Source: JAAXHB01 sp965214945
GTDB taxonomy: Bacteria > Actinomycetota > Acidimicrobiia > Acidimicrobiales > Aldehydirespiratoraceae
NCBI GenBank assembly: GCA_965214945.1
Contig: OZ244029.1
Location: forward strand, 2,046,001 to 2,110,000
Reading direction: 5' to 3'
DNA length: 64,000 nucleotides
The notes beneath the pieces are model-generated. The model did no database searches and was not told the origin of the DNA. It saw nothing but the letters and a program-made list of their open reading frames with translations. A program made the position numbers and the translations under genes. Positions 35,200 to 44,544 of this stretch are shown here, piece by piece (position 1 is the stretch's first letter; each line of letters starts with the position of its first letter).

Positions 35200-36875
35200 G
35201 CCGTGCTCACGTAGCCCTGATCGAGATCGCGCCGCACGAACTCGGGCTTCCGGTTGGCGGGATCGCCCCATCCCCCACCGCCGGGCAGCTCTAACACCAG
35301 TCTGCGCCCGGCGGGCACAAGCTGGCGGCCCTTGGCGTTGAATGGCGAGCCGTCGTCGAGTGTCACACTTCCGGCGGCCCCGTCGGCACCCCCGTTACGG
35401 CCTCGAGCGGGGTGCGCCACCCGGTCGAACATGGCGCTGAAGTGCATTTCGTATCCTTCTGCGGCACCGATCTCGATCACTTGTCCGAGCCCGCCGCGGC
35501 TGGCGCCGGCACCGCCGGAGTCGGGGCGCAGCTCTTTGCGCCACAGGATTACCGGCCCGACCTGCTCGGTGGCCTCCACCGACATGGTTCGTACCCCGCT
35601 AGGGAACGCCGTCGCGCTCAGCCCGTCGAGGCCGGGCCGGGCGCCGGTGCCGCCGCTGTTGAACATCAGCACCTCGGCAGGGGGCCGCGGCGCGCCGTCG
35701 CCGGACACCGCGACCGCGGCGTCGCGTGCTGCGCGCACACCGGCCTGGAAGTTCCAAAGAGCTCCCGAGCCTTCAGCAGGCACCACGTCGGGCAGCGCCG
35801 ACGCCAGCGCCCCGAGACACAGATCGGTGACGAAATGACCGATTACGTGCCGCGCCGCCACCGGGTCGGGATGCACGGCGTTGAGGATCACTCCAGGCGG
35901 TGCGCTGACCGTGAACGGTGCCAGTGAGGCCGCGTTATTGGGCACGCCCGGCGCCAGAGCGCACATCAGCCCGTAGGTCATGTACGCCCTGGCGTAGGTC
36001 AGGGGCACGTTCACGCCGTAGGAACTGGTGCGCGACGTTCCGGAGAAGTCGGCGTGGATGCCGCGGCTGCCCACTTGGAGGGTCACCGCCAGCGTGACCG
36101 GCTCGTCGTAGCCGTCGACGGTCATGGTGTTGCGGTACACACCCGGCGGCACCCGTGCGACAGCGGCCAGGGTGGCCGCCCGCGTGCGGTCGAACACGAA
36201 CGAGGCCACATCGGCCAGGTCTTCGTCGCCGGTCTCGTCGAGCATGGCGTGAAGCCGGGTGATGCCGGTGTGGTTGGCCGCGACGAGCGAGTGAAGGTCG
36301 CCGACGATCTGGTCGGGCTCGCGCACGTTGGCCCTGACAACGTCGATCAGGTCGCGGTTCAGCTCGCCGCGCTCCACTAGCTTCATCACCGGGACGCGCA
36401 GCCCTTCCTCATACACCTCGCGTGCGTCGGGCACGAAGCCCCGTCCGCCGATGTCCACCACGTGGACGGTGTCGGCGAAGTAGCCGATCAGCTTGCTGCG
36501 CCGGAACACTGGCGTCACCACCGTGAAATCGTGGAGATGGCCTGTGCCTTTCCAGGGATCGTTCGTGACGTAGACGTCTCCGTCGTAGATGCGGTGCGTG
36601 CCGATGTCGGCGATGAAGTGTCGCACCGCTGCGGCCATGGTGTTGACATGGCCCGGTGTTCCGGTCACAGCCTGGGCGATCATGTCGCCGCGTGTGTCGA
36701 AGATGCCAGCGGATAGGTCACCAGCTTCACGCACGCTTGTGCTGAACGACGCCCGCACCAAAGTGATCGCCTGCTCCTCGACAACGGATATAAGCCGGTT
36801 CCACATCACCTGGTGTCGCAGCGCAGCGCGCGATGGCGCCGCTGAGGGCGACCGCAAGGCAGATCCCCGACTCAT
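35196..36875 (-). CDS. hyuB: N-methylhydantoinase/5-oxoprolinase B-type subunit
   Basis: 559 residues. HyuB motifs include SVVEEQAITLVRASFSTSVREAGDLSAGIFD, TGTPGHVNTM, DVYVTNDPWKGTGHLHDF and a Gly-rich C-terminus (LELPGGGGWGDP). With HyuA it opens hydantoin-like or 5-oxoproline rings in an ATP-dependent reaction. ATG 36875 overlaps the hyuA stop by 4 bp, and thrH overlaps its own stop. Whether the substrate is N-methylhydantoin, oxoproline or another cyclic amide cannot be decided from sequence. Confidence 0.93.
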   Translation of the reverse strand: MSRGSALRSPSAAPSRAALRHQVMWNRLISVVEEQAITLVRASFSTSVREAGDLSAGIFDTRGDMIAQAVTGTPGHVNTMAAAVRHFIADIGTHRIYDGDVYVTNDPWKGTGHLHDFTVVTPVFRRSKLIGYFADTVHVVDIGGRGFVPDAREVYEEGLRVPVMKLVERGELNRDLIDVVRANVREPDQIVGDLHSLVAANHTGITRLHAMLDETGDEDLADVASFVFDRTRAATLAAVARVPPGVYRNTMTVDGYDEPVTLAVTLQVGSRGIHADFSGTSRTSSYGVNVPLTYARAYMTYGLMCALAPGVPNNAASLAPFTVSAPPGVILNAVHPDPVAARHVIGHFVTDLCLGALASALPDVVPAEGSGALWNFQAGVRAARDAAVAVSGDGAPRPPAEVLMFNSGGTGARPGLDGLSATAFPSGVRTMSVEATEQVGPVILWRKELRPDSGGAGASRGGLGQVIEIGAAEGYEMHFSAMFDRVAHPARGRNGGADGAAGSVTLDDGSPFNAKGRQLVPAGRRLVLELPGGGGWGDPANRKPEFVRRDLDQGYVSTA

Positions 36876-39010
36876 GCCCGCGGTTGCAGGCCGCCAGATC
36901 GCAGTAGCAAGCAGCCGTCGCTCTGGCCGACGGCCTCAAAGCCGGCGGGCACCACGGTGGTGGTCTGAGGCTCAACGATCACCGCAGGTCCCAGAACGCG
37001 CCGCCCCGGCCTCACCTCGGCCCGTTCCACCACTAGAGCTCGACTGTCGCTCATCGCGGCGGTGTCGAACAGCCGGCGCTCGCTGCGGGCCGCGGCGTCG
37101 GCTGAAGCGCTCTCCATGAGGCGCGTCGGCTCGCCGGGGCGCCGGGCCAGCGACGCCCTGACCGACCAGCTCACCGCCTCGATGGCCAAGCCCGCGATGG
37201 CCCTCCCGAAGAACTCCTCATACGTCTTGGTGAACTCGATGCGCAGCATCTCCGCGCTGGCGGCATCCATCGGCCCGGAGCCCAGCTCCACGGGGATCTC
37301 CCACCCTTGACCGGTGTAGCGCATGTAAGCCCAGCGCTCGATCTTGATCCCCCGAAGCCGACCGTCGGCGACCGCCACCGGCGAGCCCGGGCCGCCCAGC
37401 CCACCGCAGGCGTCGATCACGAACGACTCCGCCTCGCTGGTCAGCTCGCCCAGCATCGCGCCGACGGCGGAAGCGTCGAAGTCGTCAAGTCGGAAGAAAG
37501 AGCTTCGCACCGCCTCATAGGAGTAGGCGGCGCGCAGGAAGCCAATGGCCGAGCCCACGCCGGCACCCGGCGGGATCAGAAGCCGCTCGATGCCCAGCTT
37601 GGAGCACAGCCGCGCCGCGTGCGCCGGCGCGGCGCCGCCGAAGGCGACCATGGTGAACCGCTCCAGATGCTTGCCGTTCTCCACAGCGTGCACTCTGGCG
37701 GCGTTGGACATGCTCTCATCAACTATCTCCGACACGCCCACCGCCGCACCGAGGGCGTCGAGACCGAGCCGGTCTCCCACTCCGGCGGACACCGCGGCGC
37801 GGGCTGCCCGCTCGTCAAGGTTGATCTCAGCCGCTCCGAACGTGTCGGCCGAGAGGCGGCCGAGCACCAGGTCGGCGTCGGTGACCGTGGGCTCCGCGCC
37901 GCCTCGGCCATAAGACGCCGGGCCCGGCGAGGCCCCCGCGCTGCGGGGGCCGACGCGGATCTGACCGAGCACGTCGACGCCTGCTATAGATCCTCCTCCG
38001 GCGCCGATCTCGATCATCTCGATCACCGGTATCGAGATAGACATGCCGCTTCCCTTGGTGAATCTGGCGGTGCGGGCAACTTCGAACGTCTTGGCTGTGC
38101 GCGGCGTGCCGTCCTCTATGAGGCAGATCTTGGCGGTGGTTCCGCCCATGTCGTAGCTGAGCACTCTGTCAATGCCGAAGCGGGCTGCGATGTCGGCCGC
38201 GAAGATGGCGCCACCCGCAGGCCCTGATTCCACCAGTCGCACCGGCAGCTCGGCGGCGCTCTCGAGGCTCATCAGCCCGCCGCCGGAGTGGATCATCAGC
38301 ACCGGGCACGAGGCTCCCAGCCGCCTAAGGCCGTCTCTCAAGCGCCGCAGGTACGACGCCATCACCGGCTGAACGTAGGCGTTGGCGCACACTGTGTTGA
38401 ACCGTTCCAGCTCGCGCATCTGCGGCGCCACCTCACACGAGATCGACACGGCCGCGCCGGGCAGCGCTTCGGCCAGGATGTCGCGAAATCGGCGCTCGTG
38501 GACGGGGTTCAGATAGCTGTGCAGAAACCCGATGGCCACCGACTCATAGCCTCGGTCTGCTAGCTCATACGCCAAGCGCCGGGCGCGGGTGTCGTCGAAG
38601 GGCACCAGCACGCCGCCGTCGGCACCGATCCGTTCGCGCATCACGTGACGGTGGCGGCGCTCCACCAAAGGGGGCGGAAGCGTCAGGTTGATGTCGTACT
38701 GATCGAAACGGCTCTCGGTGCGGGTCTCGATCACGTCTCGAAAGCCCTCGGTGGTGACGAACGCGGTGAAGGCTCCGCGACGCTCGATCAGGGCGTTGGT
38801 GGCCAGTGTCGTGCCGTGGATCACCCCGACCAGATCATCGGCTGAGGCGCCGGCACGGGACAGCACCGCCTCGACCGCGGAGAGCACGCCGAGTTCCGGG
38901 CTGTCAGAGGTGGTGAGCACCTTAGCCGACACCAGCTCACAAGCAGGGTCGTCGCTCGTCTGTAGCACCACATCAGTGAAGGTGCCGCCGACATCGACGC
39001 CGAGCCGCAT
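36872..39010 (-). CDS. hyuA: N-methylhydantoinase/5-oxoprolinase A-type subunit
   Basis: 712 residues with the ASKHA ATPase fold. It starts MRLGVDVGGTFTDVVLQ, has VIHGTTLATNALIERRGA, a second phosphate motif LSYDMGGTTAKICLIEDG, and an internal IEIGAGGGSIAGVD. It forms a two-subunit ATP-dependent amidohydrolase with HyuB. It is the first gene of a minus-strand operon hyuA-hyuB-thrH-aminotransferase. If N-methylhydantoin is the substrate, the sarcosine formed downstream could feed the one-carbon genes elsewhere in this window; that is speculation. Confidence 0.93.
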   Translation of the reverse strand: MRLGVDVGGTFTDVVLQTSDDPACELVSAKVLTTSDSPELGVLSAVEAVLSRAGASADDLVGVIHGTTLATNALIERRGAFTAFVTTEGFRDVIETRTESRFDQYDINLTLPPPLVERRHRHVMRERIGADGGVLVPFDDTRARRLAYELADRGYESVAIGFLHSYLNPVHERRFRDILAEALPGAAVSISCEVAPQMRELERFNTVCANAYVQPVMASYLRRLRDGLRRLGASCPVLMIHSGGGLMSLESAAELPVRLVESGPAGGAIFAADIAARFGIDRVLSYDMGGTTAKICLIEDGTPRTAKTFEVARTARFTKGSGMSISIPVIEMIEIGAGGGSIAGVDVLGQIRVGPRSAGASPGPASYGRGGAEPTVTDADLVLGRLSADTFGAAEINLDERAARAAVSAGVGDRLGLDALGAAVGVSEIVDESMSNAARVHAVENGKHLERFTMVAFGGAAPAHAARLCSKLGIERLLIPPGAGVGSAIGFLRAAYSYEAVRSSFFRLDDFDASAVGAMLGELTSEAESFVIDACGGLGGPGSPVAVADGRLRGIKIERWAYMRYTGQGWEIPVELGSGPMDAASAEMLRIEFTKTYEEFFGRAIAGLAIEAVSWSVRASLARRPGEPTRLMESASADAAARSERRLFDTAAMSDSRALVVERAEVRPGRRVLGPAVIVEPQTTTVVPAGFEAVGQSDGCLLLRSGGLQPRA

Positions 39011-39095
39011 AGCGCCAAGGCTACACCCGCGGTTTGGGCCGGGCCCGTCTCCGCGAAGCGCCTCGCTTTCTGCGAAGGCGTCAGCGCGAATGCGA

Positions 39096-39566
39096 TCAGT
39101 GAGAGTCGTCCTCCGCGCTCATCATCGCCGCAGCGCGGCGCTGCATCTCGTCTTCGTCGATGTCCTCAACATGGCTTGCCACACCCCAGCGGTGGCCCCA
39201 AGGGTCTAGGAACTGCCCTGAGCGGTCACCGTAGAACTGCTGCTCGACCGGGCGAAGCTCGGTGGCGCCGGCCGCCAGAGCGGCTTTGAATACAGCGTCA
39301 ACATCATTGACATACACGCCCATAGACACCGCCGTGCCGCCCAAGGTTTTGGGCGACACCGCGCCCATCTCCGGGAACTCGTCGGAGACCATCAGCAGCG
39401 AATCGCCGAGCGCCAGCTCGGCGTGGCCGACCATCCCGTCGTGCTCGTAGCGGACGCGCTCCTCAGCGCCGAGCACATCGACGTAGAAGCCGATCGCCGC
39501 TGCTGCGTCGTCCACGCACAGCGCGGTGGACACCCGCGGGTAGTTGTCGGGAATCGGATTGACCAT
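39096..39566 (-). CDS. VOC-superfamily protein (glyoxalase/PhnB-like)
   Basis: 156 residues with paired beta-alpha-beta-beta-beta modules: VSTALCVDDAAAAIGFYVDVLGAEE at the N-terminus and the second metal-site side in QQFYGDRSGQFLDPWGHRWGVAS. It resembles PhnB/YdaG-type members, often annotated as glyoxalase or bleomycin-resistance-like. The specific ligand is unknown. It is a single gene between hyuA and the glycosylase, with an acidic C-terminal tail. Confidence 0.85.
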   Translation of the reverse strand: MVNPIPDNYPRVSTALCVDDAAAAIGFYVDVLGAEERVRYEHDGMVGHAELALGDSLLMVSDEFPEMGAVSPKTLGGTAVSMGVYVNDVDAVFKAALAAGATELRPVEQQFYGDRSGQFLDPWGHRWGVASHVEDIDEDEMQRRAAAMMSAEDDSH

Positions 39567-39696
39567 CAGTCGCCCTTTCTGAAAGAGGCCAGCCTTGTAG
39601 AGACGGCCCTAGCGGGACGGCGGACCCTATCCGGCGGTGGGCGACCGCGGCCCGAGCGCCAGTGGTTCCGCGGTCGAAGCCGCGTGTGCCGCCGGG

Positions 39697-40290
39697 TCAC
39701 GGCCGCGACACGTCGGCCACGCCGGGGACGTGCCAGCGCCAAAGCAGGTCGGACCCGTTGGAGAGCCCTATCCGAGCGGAGCAGATCGGATCTTCAGGCG
39801 GAGCGAGGCCGTCGTCGAGCACAGTCACGCCCCGGTCGCCCGTCACCAGATCGGCGCCGTCGCAGCTGCCGTCAATGCCCAGCGCCTGAGTGAGCTTGGC
39901 CGGGCCGCTGCACAAATCTCGTTCTGTGCGGGCGGCAGGCCCTCGTGCCGCCCGCATTTCTGCGAATCCCCGCAGAGGCGTCAGCGCCCGCAGCAGCACT
40001 GCCGCAGCGACGCCGTCAAGCTCTGCGACGACATTGGCGCACCAGTGCATCCCGTATACGAAGTACACGTAAAGGCGGCCGGGTGGGCCGAACATCGTGG
40101 CGGTGCGCGCCGTGAGGCCGCGGTAAGCGTGACTGGCCGGGTCGTCGGCGCCGTGATAGGCCTCGGTCTCCACGATCCGACCGGCCCGCTCATCGCCGAC
40201 TGCCAGCACTTTGTTGAGCAGATCGGGTGCGACTTTCAGGACGCTCCGTGCGTAGAAGTCGCGCCTTAGAGGATCGCCGGCTGGCAGCAC
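39697..40290 (-). CDS. 3-methyladenine DNA glycosylase (AAG/Mpg family)
   Basis: 197 residues. The family core is visible: GRIVETEAYHGADDPASHAYRG holds the catalytic Glu, followed by MFGPPGRLYVYFVYGMHWCANVV and the C-terminal RIGLSNGSDLLWRW. It removes alkylated purines in base-excision repair. ATG 40290 is 4 bp after the argH stop, so it may be transcribed at the end of the arginine operon, an arrangement seen in other Actinomycetota. Confidence 0.92.
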   Translation of the reverse strand: MLPAGDPLRRDFYARSVLKVAPDLLNKVLAVGDERAGRIVETEAYHGADDPASHAYRGLTARTATMFGPPGRLYVYFVYGMHWCANVVAELDGVAAAVLLRALTPLRGFAEMRAARGPAARTERDLCSGPAKLTQALGIDGSCDGADLVTGDRGVTVLDDGLAPPEDPICSARIGLSNGSDLLWRWHVPGVADVSRP

Positions 40291-40293
40291 CCC

Positions 40294-41760
40294 TCAGGCC
40301 CGGTCGAGGTCGCCGAGCCGGGACTCGTCTGATTCAAGGCGGCGCCGGAAGCGCCTCATCTGTTCTGCGAGCGCCCCACCGGCTGCGCTTCCAGGCGTGG
40401 CGCGCCGTGATGCGGGCGCACCCGGCCTCAGCAGCTCGACGGCTTCGGGTCCGAGCCGGGGATCCGCGGCCACCAGCTCAGCGAACGCCGAAGACCCGTC
40501 GCCTGCTTGTGAGCCGTCAGCGGCCAGCGACTGACGCACCAGCTCTGCCACCGCGGCGTGAGCTTGGCGAAACGGCATCCCGCGGGCCACGAGCCACTCG
40601 GCGAGGTCGGTGGCAGCGGCATGCGGTGACGACGCCGCGGCGGCCATGCGAGCGGTGCGAAAGCGAGCAGTGGCGATCATGCCGTTGAGCGCCAGCAGGC
40701 TCAGCCGGGCGGTGTCGACCGCGTCAAACAGCGGCTCCTTGTCTTCTTGAAGGTCTTTCGCGTACGCCAAGGGCAGGCCCTTGAGCGTGGCCATCAGCCC
40801 TGTGAGGTGCCCGATGAGCCTTCCAGCTTTGGCGCGGGCCAGCTCCGCAACGTCGGGGTTTTTTTTCTGGGGCATCATCGAGGACCCGGTCGCGTAGCGG
40901 TCGTCGATCTCGACGAAGCCGAACTCCGACGTGGCCCACAGCACCAGCTCCTCTCCCATTCGGCTCAGATGCACGCCAAGCACGGCGAGCGCGTAGAGGG
41001 CGTCGGCGGCGAAGTCGCGGTCGGACACCGCGTCGATGCTGTTGCAAAACACCGTCGCGAATCCCAGATCGGTTGCCGTGCGCTGCGGATCGATTGGCAG
41101 AGACGAGCCTGCCAGAGCACCCGCGCCCAGCGGCGACACGTCGGCACGGCGACGCGCTTCGAGCAGCCGGTCGACGTCGCGGCTCAGCGCCCAGGCGTGA
41201 GCCAGCAGATGATGAGCCAAGGTCACCGGCTGGGCTCGCTGCAGATGGGTGTAGCCGGGCAGCTCGGCCTGATCAGCTCCGGAGGCCTGTGCCAGCAGCG
41301 TGCGCTGCAGCCTCAGCACCAGAGCGGCGACCTCGGTGAGGGCAGCCTTCGTCCAAAGCCGCAGGTCGGCGGCTACCTGGTCGTTGCGGCTGCGCCCGGT
41401 GTGGAGCTTGGCGCCGGCCGGCGTGATTTCGGTGACGCGGCGCTCCACGACAGTGTGGATGTCCTCGTCGCCAGGCGCCGGCTCGAAGCGGCCCTCGGCC
41501 AGCTCCTCCGCCAGCGACGACTCCACCTGGTCAAGCGCGGCCAGCAACTCATCACGCTCGGCCTCGCTGAGCAGACCGACTGCGGCGAGCATCGTCGCAT
41601 GCGCCCGCGAGCCGGCTATGTCCTCGCGGAACAGCCGTCGGTCGAACGGCAGGCTGTCGTTGAGGGTTCGCAGCGCTTGCTCGGCCCCGGCGCTCAGGCG
41701 ACCATGCCACAGCGTCGAGTTCGTATCGCCGCTGAGTCCCCCGCCGGAGCCGTCAGCCAT
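40294..41760 (-). CDS. argH: Argininosuccinate lyase
   Basis: 488 residues of the fumarase/ASL superfamily. The signature GSSMMPQKKNP lies near residue 285, with the active-site LHTGRSRNDQVAADLRLW and PGYTHLQRAQP. It splits argininosuccinate into arginine and fumarate. ATG 41760 is the third copy of a repeated ATGGCTGACGG sequence; GTG 41763 is in frame just before it. The two upstream copies start mini-ORFs that end on the next copy, so argH translation may depend on coupling from argG. It is the last arginine gene of argCJBDFRGH. Confidence 0.96.
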   Translation of the reverse strand: MADGSGGGLSGDTNSTLWHGRLSAGAEQALRTLNDSLPFDRRLFREDIAGSRAHATMLAAVGLLSEAERDELLAALDQVESSLAEELAEGRFEPAPGDEDIHTVVERRVTEITPAGAKLHTGRSRNDQVAADLRLWTKAALTEVAALVLRLQRTLLAQASGADQAELPGYTHLQRAQPVTLAHHLLAHAWALSRDVDRLLEARRRADVSPLGAGALAGSSLPIDPQRTATDLGFATVFCNSIDAVSDRDFAADALYALAVLGVHLSRMGEELVLWATSEFGFVEIDDRYATGSSMMPQKKNPDVAELARAKAGRLIGHLTGLMATLKGLPLAYAKDLQEDKEPLFDAVDTARLSLLALNGMIATARFRTARMAAAASSPHAAATDLAEWLVARGMPFRQAHAAVAELVRQSLAADGSQAGDGSSAFAELVAADPRLGPEAVELLRPGAPASRRATPGSAAGGALAEQMRRFRRRLESDESRLGDLDRA

Positions 41761-41865
41761 CACAGGGCACCCCCGCCGGAGCCGTCAGCCATCACAGGGC
41801 ACCCCCGCCAGCGAAGCCGTCGCGCAGGTGCCGCCGCTGGGACTCCCGCCGGAGCCGTCAGCCAT
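41738..41865 (-). repeat. Triplicated argH start region in the argG-argH junction
   Basis: Two exact 32-bp copies (41738-41769, 41770-41801) and a third partial copy (about 41844-41865) each contain ATGGCTGACGGCTCCGGCGG on the minus strand. The outermost copy also contains the argG stop as ATGGCTGA. A 26-codon frame (41865-41785) and a 10-codon frame (41792-41760) run between the copies, each ending on an overlap with the next ATG. Confidence 0.95.
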
Positions 41866-43132
41866 CGCTGCGGCTCCGCTTGCGGGCTAGGTTCCGCAGC
41901 CTAAGCGCCGACAGCGCGATGAATCCTGAGGCGTCGGCCTGGTCGTAGACCCCTTCATCGTCTTCGAAAGTAACGGTGCGCGCATCGAACAGCGAGTCGC
42001 GGGAGCGCCTGCCGACGACGTCGATATTGCCCTTATAAAGGCGTATCCGCACGTCTCCGTTGACGTGACGCTGGCTGTGGTCGATCGCGGTCTGCAGCAT
42101 CCGCCGCTCGGGACTCCACCAGAATCCATTGTAAATTAGCTCCGCGTACTTGGGCATCAGCGAATCCTTGAGATGGGCCACCTCGCGGTCGAGCGTGATC
42201 GACTCGATAGCCCTGTGTGCCCGCAGCATGATCGTGCCTCCCGGCGTTTCGTAGGCGCCGCGGCTCTTCATCCCCACATAGCGGTTCTCCACAATGTCGA
42301 TGCGCCCCACGCCGTGAGCACCGCCTACGGCGTTCAACCTGGCCAGCACCTGCGCTGGTGTCATCGGCATGCGGTCCACGGCGATGATGTCGCCGCCGGC
42401 GAAAGTGAGGTCGATATAGACGGCCTCGTCAGGCGCGTGCTGCGGGCTCACCGACCAGCGCCACATCTCCGTCGGCGGCTCCTTCCACGGGTCTTCGAGC
42501 GGGCCGCCCTCATAGGAGATGTGCAGCAGGTTGGCGTCCATCGAGAACGGCGATGCTGCGCCGCGGGCGCGCTCGATGGGGATCCGGTGGCGCGCCGCGT
42601 AGTCCATGAGCGACTCGCGGGAATCGAGATCCCAAATCCGCCACGGGGCGATAACCCTGATATCAGGCGCCAGGGCGTAGGCGCCCAGCTCGAAGCGCAC
42701 CTGGTCGTTGCCTTTGCCGGTGGCGCCATGGCTGATCGCATCGGCACCGGTGGCGGCCGCTATCTCAACAAGTCGCTTTGCGATGAGGGGCCTGGCAATC
42801 GACGTGCCAAGCAGGTACTCACCCTCATAGACGGCGTTGGCGCGGAACATCGGGAACACGAAGTCACGGGCGAACTCTTCGCGCAGATCCTCTATGAAGA
42901 TCTCCCCGGGCGCGACTCCCATGTCCAGCGCCTTGGCACGGGCCGGTTCCAGCTCGTCGCCTTGGCCGAGATCGGCGGTGAAAGTCACCACGGTACAGCC
43001 GTAGGTCTCCTGCAGCCAGCGCAGTATCACGGATGTGTCGAGCCCGCCAGAATAGGCCAGCACCACTTTGGAGACACCAGAGGCGCGACCGGTCATAGCA
43101 CTCTTGGAGACACCAGAGGCGCGACCGGTCAT
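41858..43132 (-). CDS. argG: Argininosuccinate synthase
   Basis: About 424 residues. The ATP-pyrophosphatase motif VVLAYSGGLDTSVILRWL comes first, then GATGKGNDQVRFELG and the tetramer-forming C-terminus. It joins citrulline and aspartate. The N-terminus begins with a perfectly repeated 12-residue unit (MTGRASGVSKSA then MTGRASGVSK) encoded by a 36-bp tandem duplication; the ancestral start is probably the second ATG at 43096. The stop lies in the first copy of the argH start repeat. Confidence 0.96.
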   Translation of the reverse strand: MTGRASGVSKSAMTGRASGVSKVVLAYSGGLDTSVILRWLQETYGCTVVTFTADLGQGDELEPARAKALDMGVAPGEIFIEDLREEFARDFVFPMFRANAVYEGEYLLGTSIARPLIAKRLVEIAAATGADAISHGATGKGNDQVRFELGAYALAPDIRVIAPWRIWDLDSRESLMDYAARHRIPIERARGAASPFSMDANLLHISYEGGPLEDPWKEPPTEMWRWSVSPQHAPDEAVYIDLTFAGGDIIAVDRMPMTPAQVLARLNAVGGAHGVGRIDIVENRYVGMKSRGAYETPGGTIMLRAHRAIESITLDREVAHLKDSLMPKYAELIYNGFWWSPERRMLQTAIDHSQRHVNGDVRIRLYKGNIDVVGRRSRDSLFDARTVTFEDDEGVYDQADASGFIALSALRLRNLARKRSRSDG

Positions 43133-43138
43133 AGCACT
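43068..43138 (-). repeat. 36-bp in-frame tandem duplication at the argG start
   Basis: Two copies (43068-43103 and 43104-43138) identical over 35 bp. Each includes an ATG on the minus strand (43096 and 43132). The period equals 12 codons, so both starts are in frame. Confidence 0.95.
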
Positions 43139-43144
43139 GACACG

Positions 43145-43615
43145 CTATGGCTCGTCTAGGCCGGCGAGCTGCCTCAGCCGCGCCGCGAGACGCGAGCCGG
43201 GCACTCCTTCGGCGGCCACCACAATCAGCGTGTCATCGCCGGCGACAGTGCCGATCACTTCGCTCAGGCCAGCGCGGTCGAGCGCCGAAGCCACCACGTG
43301 CGCCGAGCCGGGCGGCGTTCGCAAAACGGCGAGGTTCCCTGAGGACGCGACCTCGGCCGCCCAGTCTCTCAGCACCCGCCGAAGGTGGTCATCAGGAGTG
43401 ATCCGGTCGAACGGACGCTCCGGGATGGCGTAGACGCTGCTGCTGCCGCGCACCCGCACTTTCACAGCTCCGAGGTCTTCGAGGTCGCGCGACACGGTTG
43501 CGCGGGTGGCGGCGACCCCGTCGGAGGCGAGTAGGTCAACCAGCTGCTGCTGGCTCGAGACGGAGTGGTCGGCCAGCAGTCGGGTGATGAGATGCTGGCG
43601 GCTCGTCTTGCTCAT
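43145..43615 (-). CDS. argR: Arginine repressor
   Basis: 156 residues. The N-terminal winged helix (ITRLLADHSVSSQQQLVDLL, TRATVSRDLEDLGAVKV) contains the SRDL-type recognition helix. The C-terminal domain has the hexamerisation and arginine-binding GTVAGDDTLIVVA motif. ATG 43615 overlaps the argF stop by 4 bp. It represses arginine genes with arginine as corepressor; the likely target is the argC promoter region near 49116-49180. Confidence 0.95.
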   Translation of the reverse strand: MSKTSRQHLITRLLADHSVSSQQQLVDLLASDGVAATRATVSRDLEDLGAVKVRVRGSSSVYAIPERPFDRITPDDHLRRVLRDWAAEVASSGNLAVLRTPPGSAHVVASALDRAGLSEVIGTVAGDDTLIVVAAEGVPGSRLAARLRQLAGLDEP

Positions 43616-44544
43616 CGCGGGCTGACTCCGCTACTGGACCGGCCGGATCGGCCGGCCTGGTCGGCGAGCCACAGCAGCAGGCCTCGCGCCGAGTGCATCC
43701 GGTTGGCGGCCTGAACCCAGATGCGGCTCGCCGGGCCGTCGATCACCGAGTCGGTCACCTCCTCGCCGCGGTGAGCGGGCAGACAGTGCAGGAACACGGC
43801 ACCGGATGCCGCTCGGGCCATGAGCCGGCCGTCCACGGTGTGCCCGGCGAAGTCGGCGCGGCGGCGCTCCGACTCGTGCTCCTGGCCCATCGACGTCCAC
43901 ACGTCGGTATACACGGCGTCGGCACCGCGCACGGCCTCGTCGGGGCCCTCCACAGCGGTCAGATCGCAGCTGCGGTCGTGCAGATGCCTCAGGCTCTCAG
44001 CGTCGAAGCCGTACCCGGCGGGGCTGGCGATCCGAAAGGCCATCCCGGCGGCGGCGGCGGCAAGCGCCAGCGACCGGGCCACGTTGTTGGCGTCGCCCAC
44101 GTAAGCGAGTGTTCGGCCGCTGAGACCGCCGAACTCCGACCGCAACGTAAGCAGATCGGCCAGCGCCTGACACGGATGCGCGCGGTCGCTCAGCAGGTTG
44201 ACGACAGGCACGTCGCTGACGGCCGCCATGCGCTCCAGTGTGCGATGCGAGAACACGCGGGCGCCTATCACAGCGTGGTACTGCGCCAGGGTGCGGGTGA
44301 CGTCCTCTGTGCTCTCGCGTTTGTCGAAGCCGACCTCCGCACCGGTGATGTACACCGGATGTGCGCCGAGCTGAGCTGCGGCCATTTCGCTCGAGTTGCG
44401 GGTGCGGGCAGAAGGCTTCTCGAACACCAGAGCGACGCCCTCACCAGCCAGCGTCCGCGGCGGGTCGGCCAGCGCGGCTAGGTCGAGCACCCGTTCCATC
44501 TCCGCAGGGGTGAGATCGTCGATGTCAAGAAAATGGCGTATCAC
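43612..44544 (-). CDS. argF: Ornithine carbamoyltransferase
   Basis: 310 residues. The carbamoyl-phosphate loop reads KPSARTRNSSEM (Ser-Ala-Arg-Thr-Arg in place of STRTR), followed by HPCQALADLLTL and the ornithine-side FLHCLPAHRGEEV. It makes citrulline from ornithine and carbamoyl phosphate. GTG 44544 begins the gene, 85 bp after the argD stop, the widest gap in this half of the operon; the gap holds no clear signal. Confidence 0.95.
   Translation of the reverse strand: MIRHFLDIDDLTPAEMERVLDLAALADPPRTLAGEGVALVFEKPSARTRNSSEMAAAQLGAHPVYITGAEVGFDKRESTEDVTRTLAQYHAVIGARVFSHRTLERMAAVSDVPVVNLLSDRAHPCQALADLLTLRSEFGGLSGRTLAYVGDANNVARSLALAAAAAGMAFRIASPAGYGFDAESLRHLHDRSCDLTAVEGPDEAVRGADAVYTDVWTSMGQEHESERRRADFAGHTVDGRLMARAASGAVFLHCLPAHRGEEVTDSVIDGPASRIWVQAANRMHSARGLLLWLADQAGRSGRSSSGVSPR

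Noticed and set aside
37307..38227. Plus-strand frame of 306 codons
   Set aside because: Antisense shadow of hyuA.
40747..41904. Plus-strand frame of 385 codons
   Set aside because: Antisense to argH; Gln/Arg-rich low-complexity product with no domain.
42173..43159. Plus-strand frame of 328 codons
   Set aside because: Antisense shadow of argG; no recognisable protein features.
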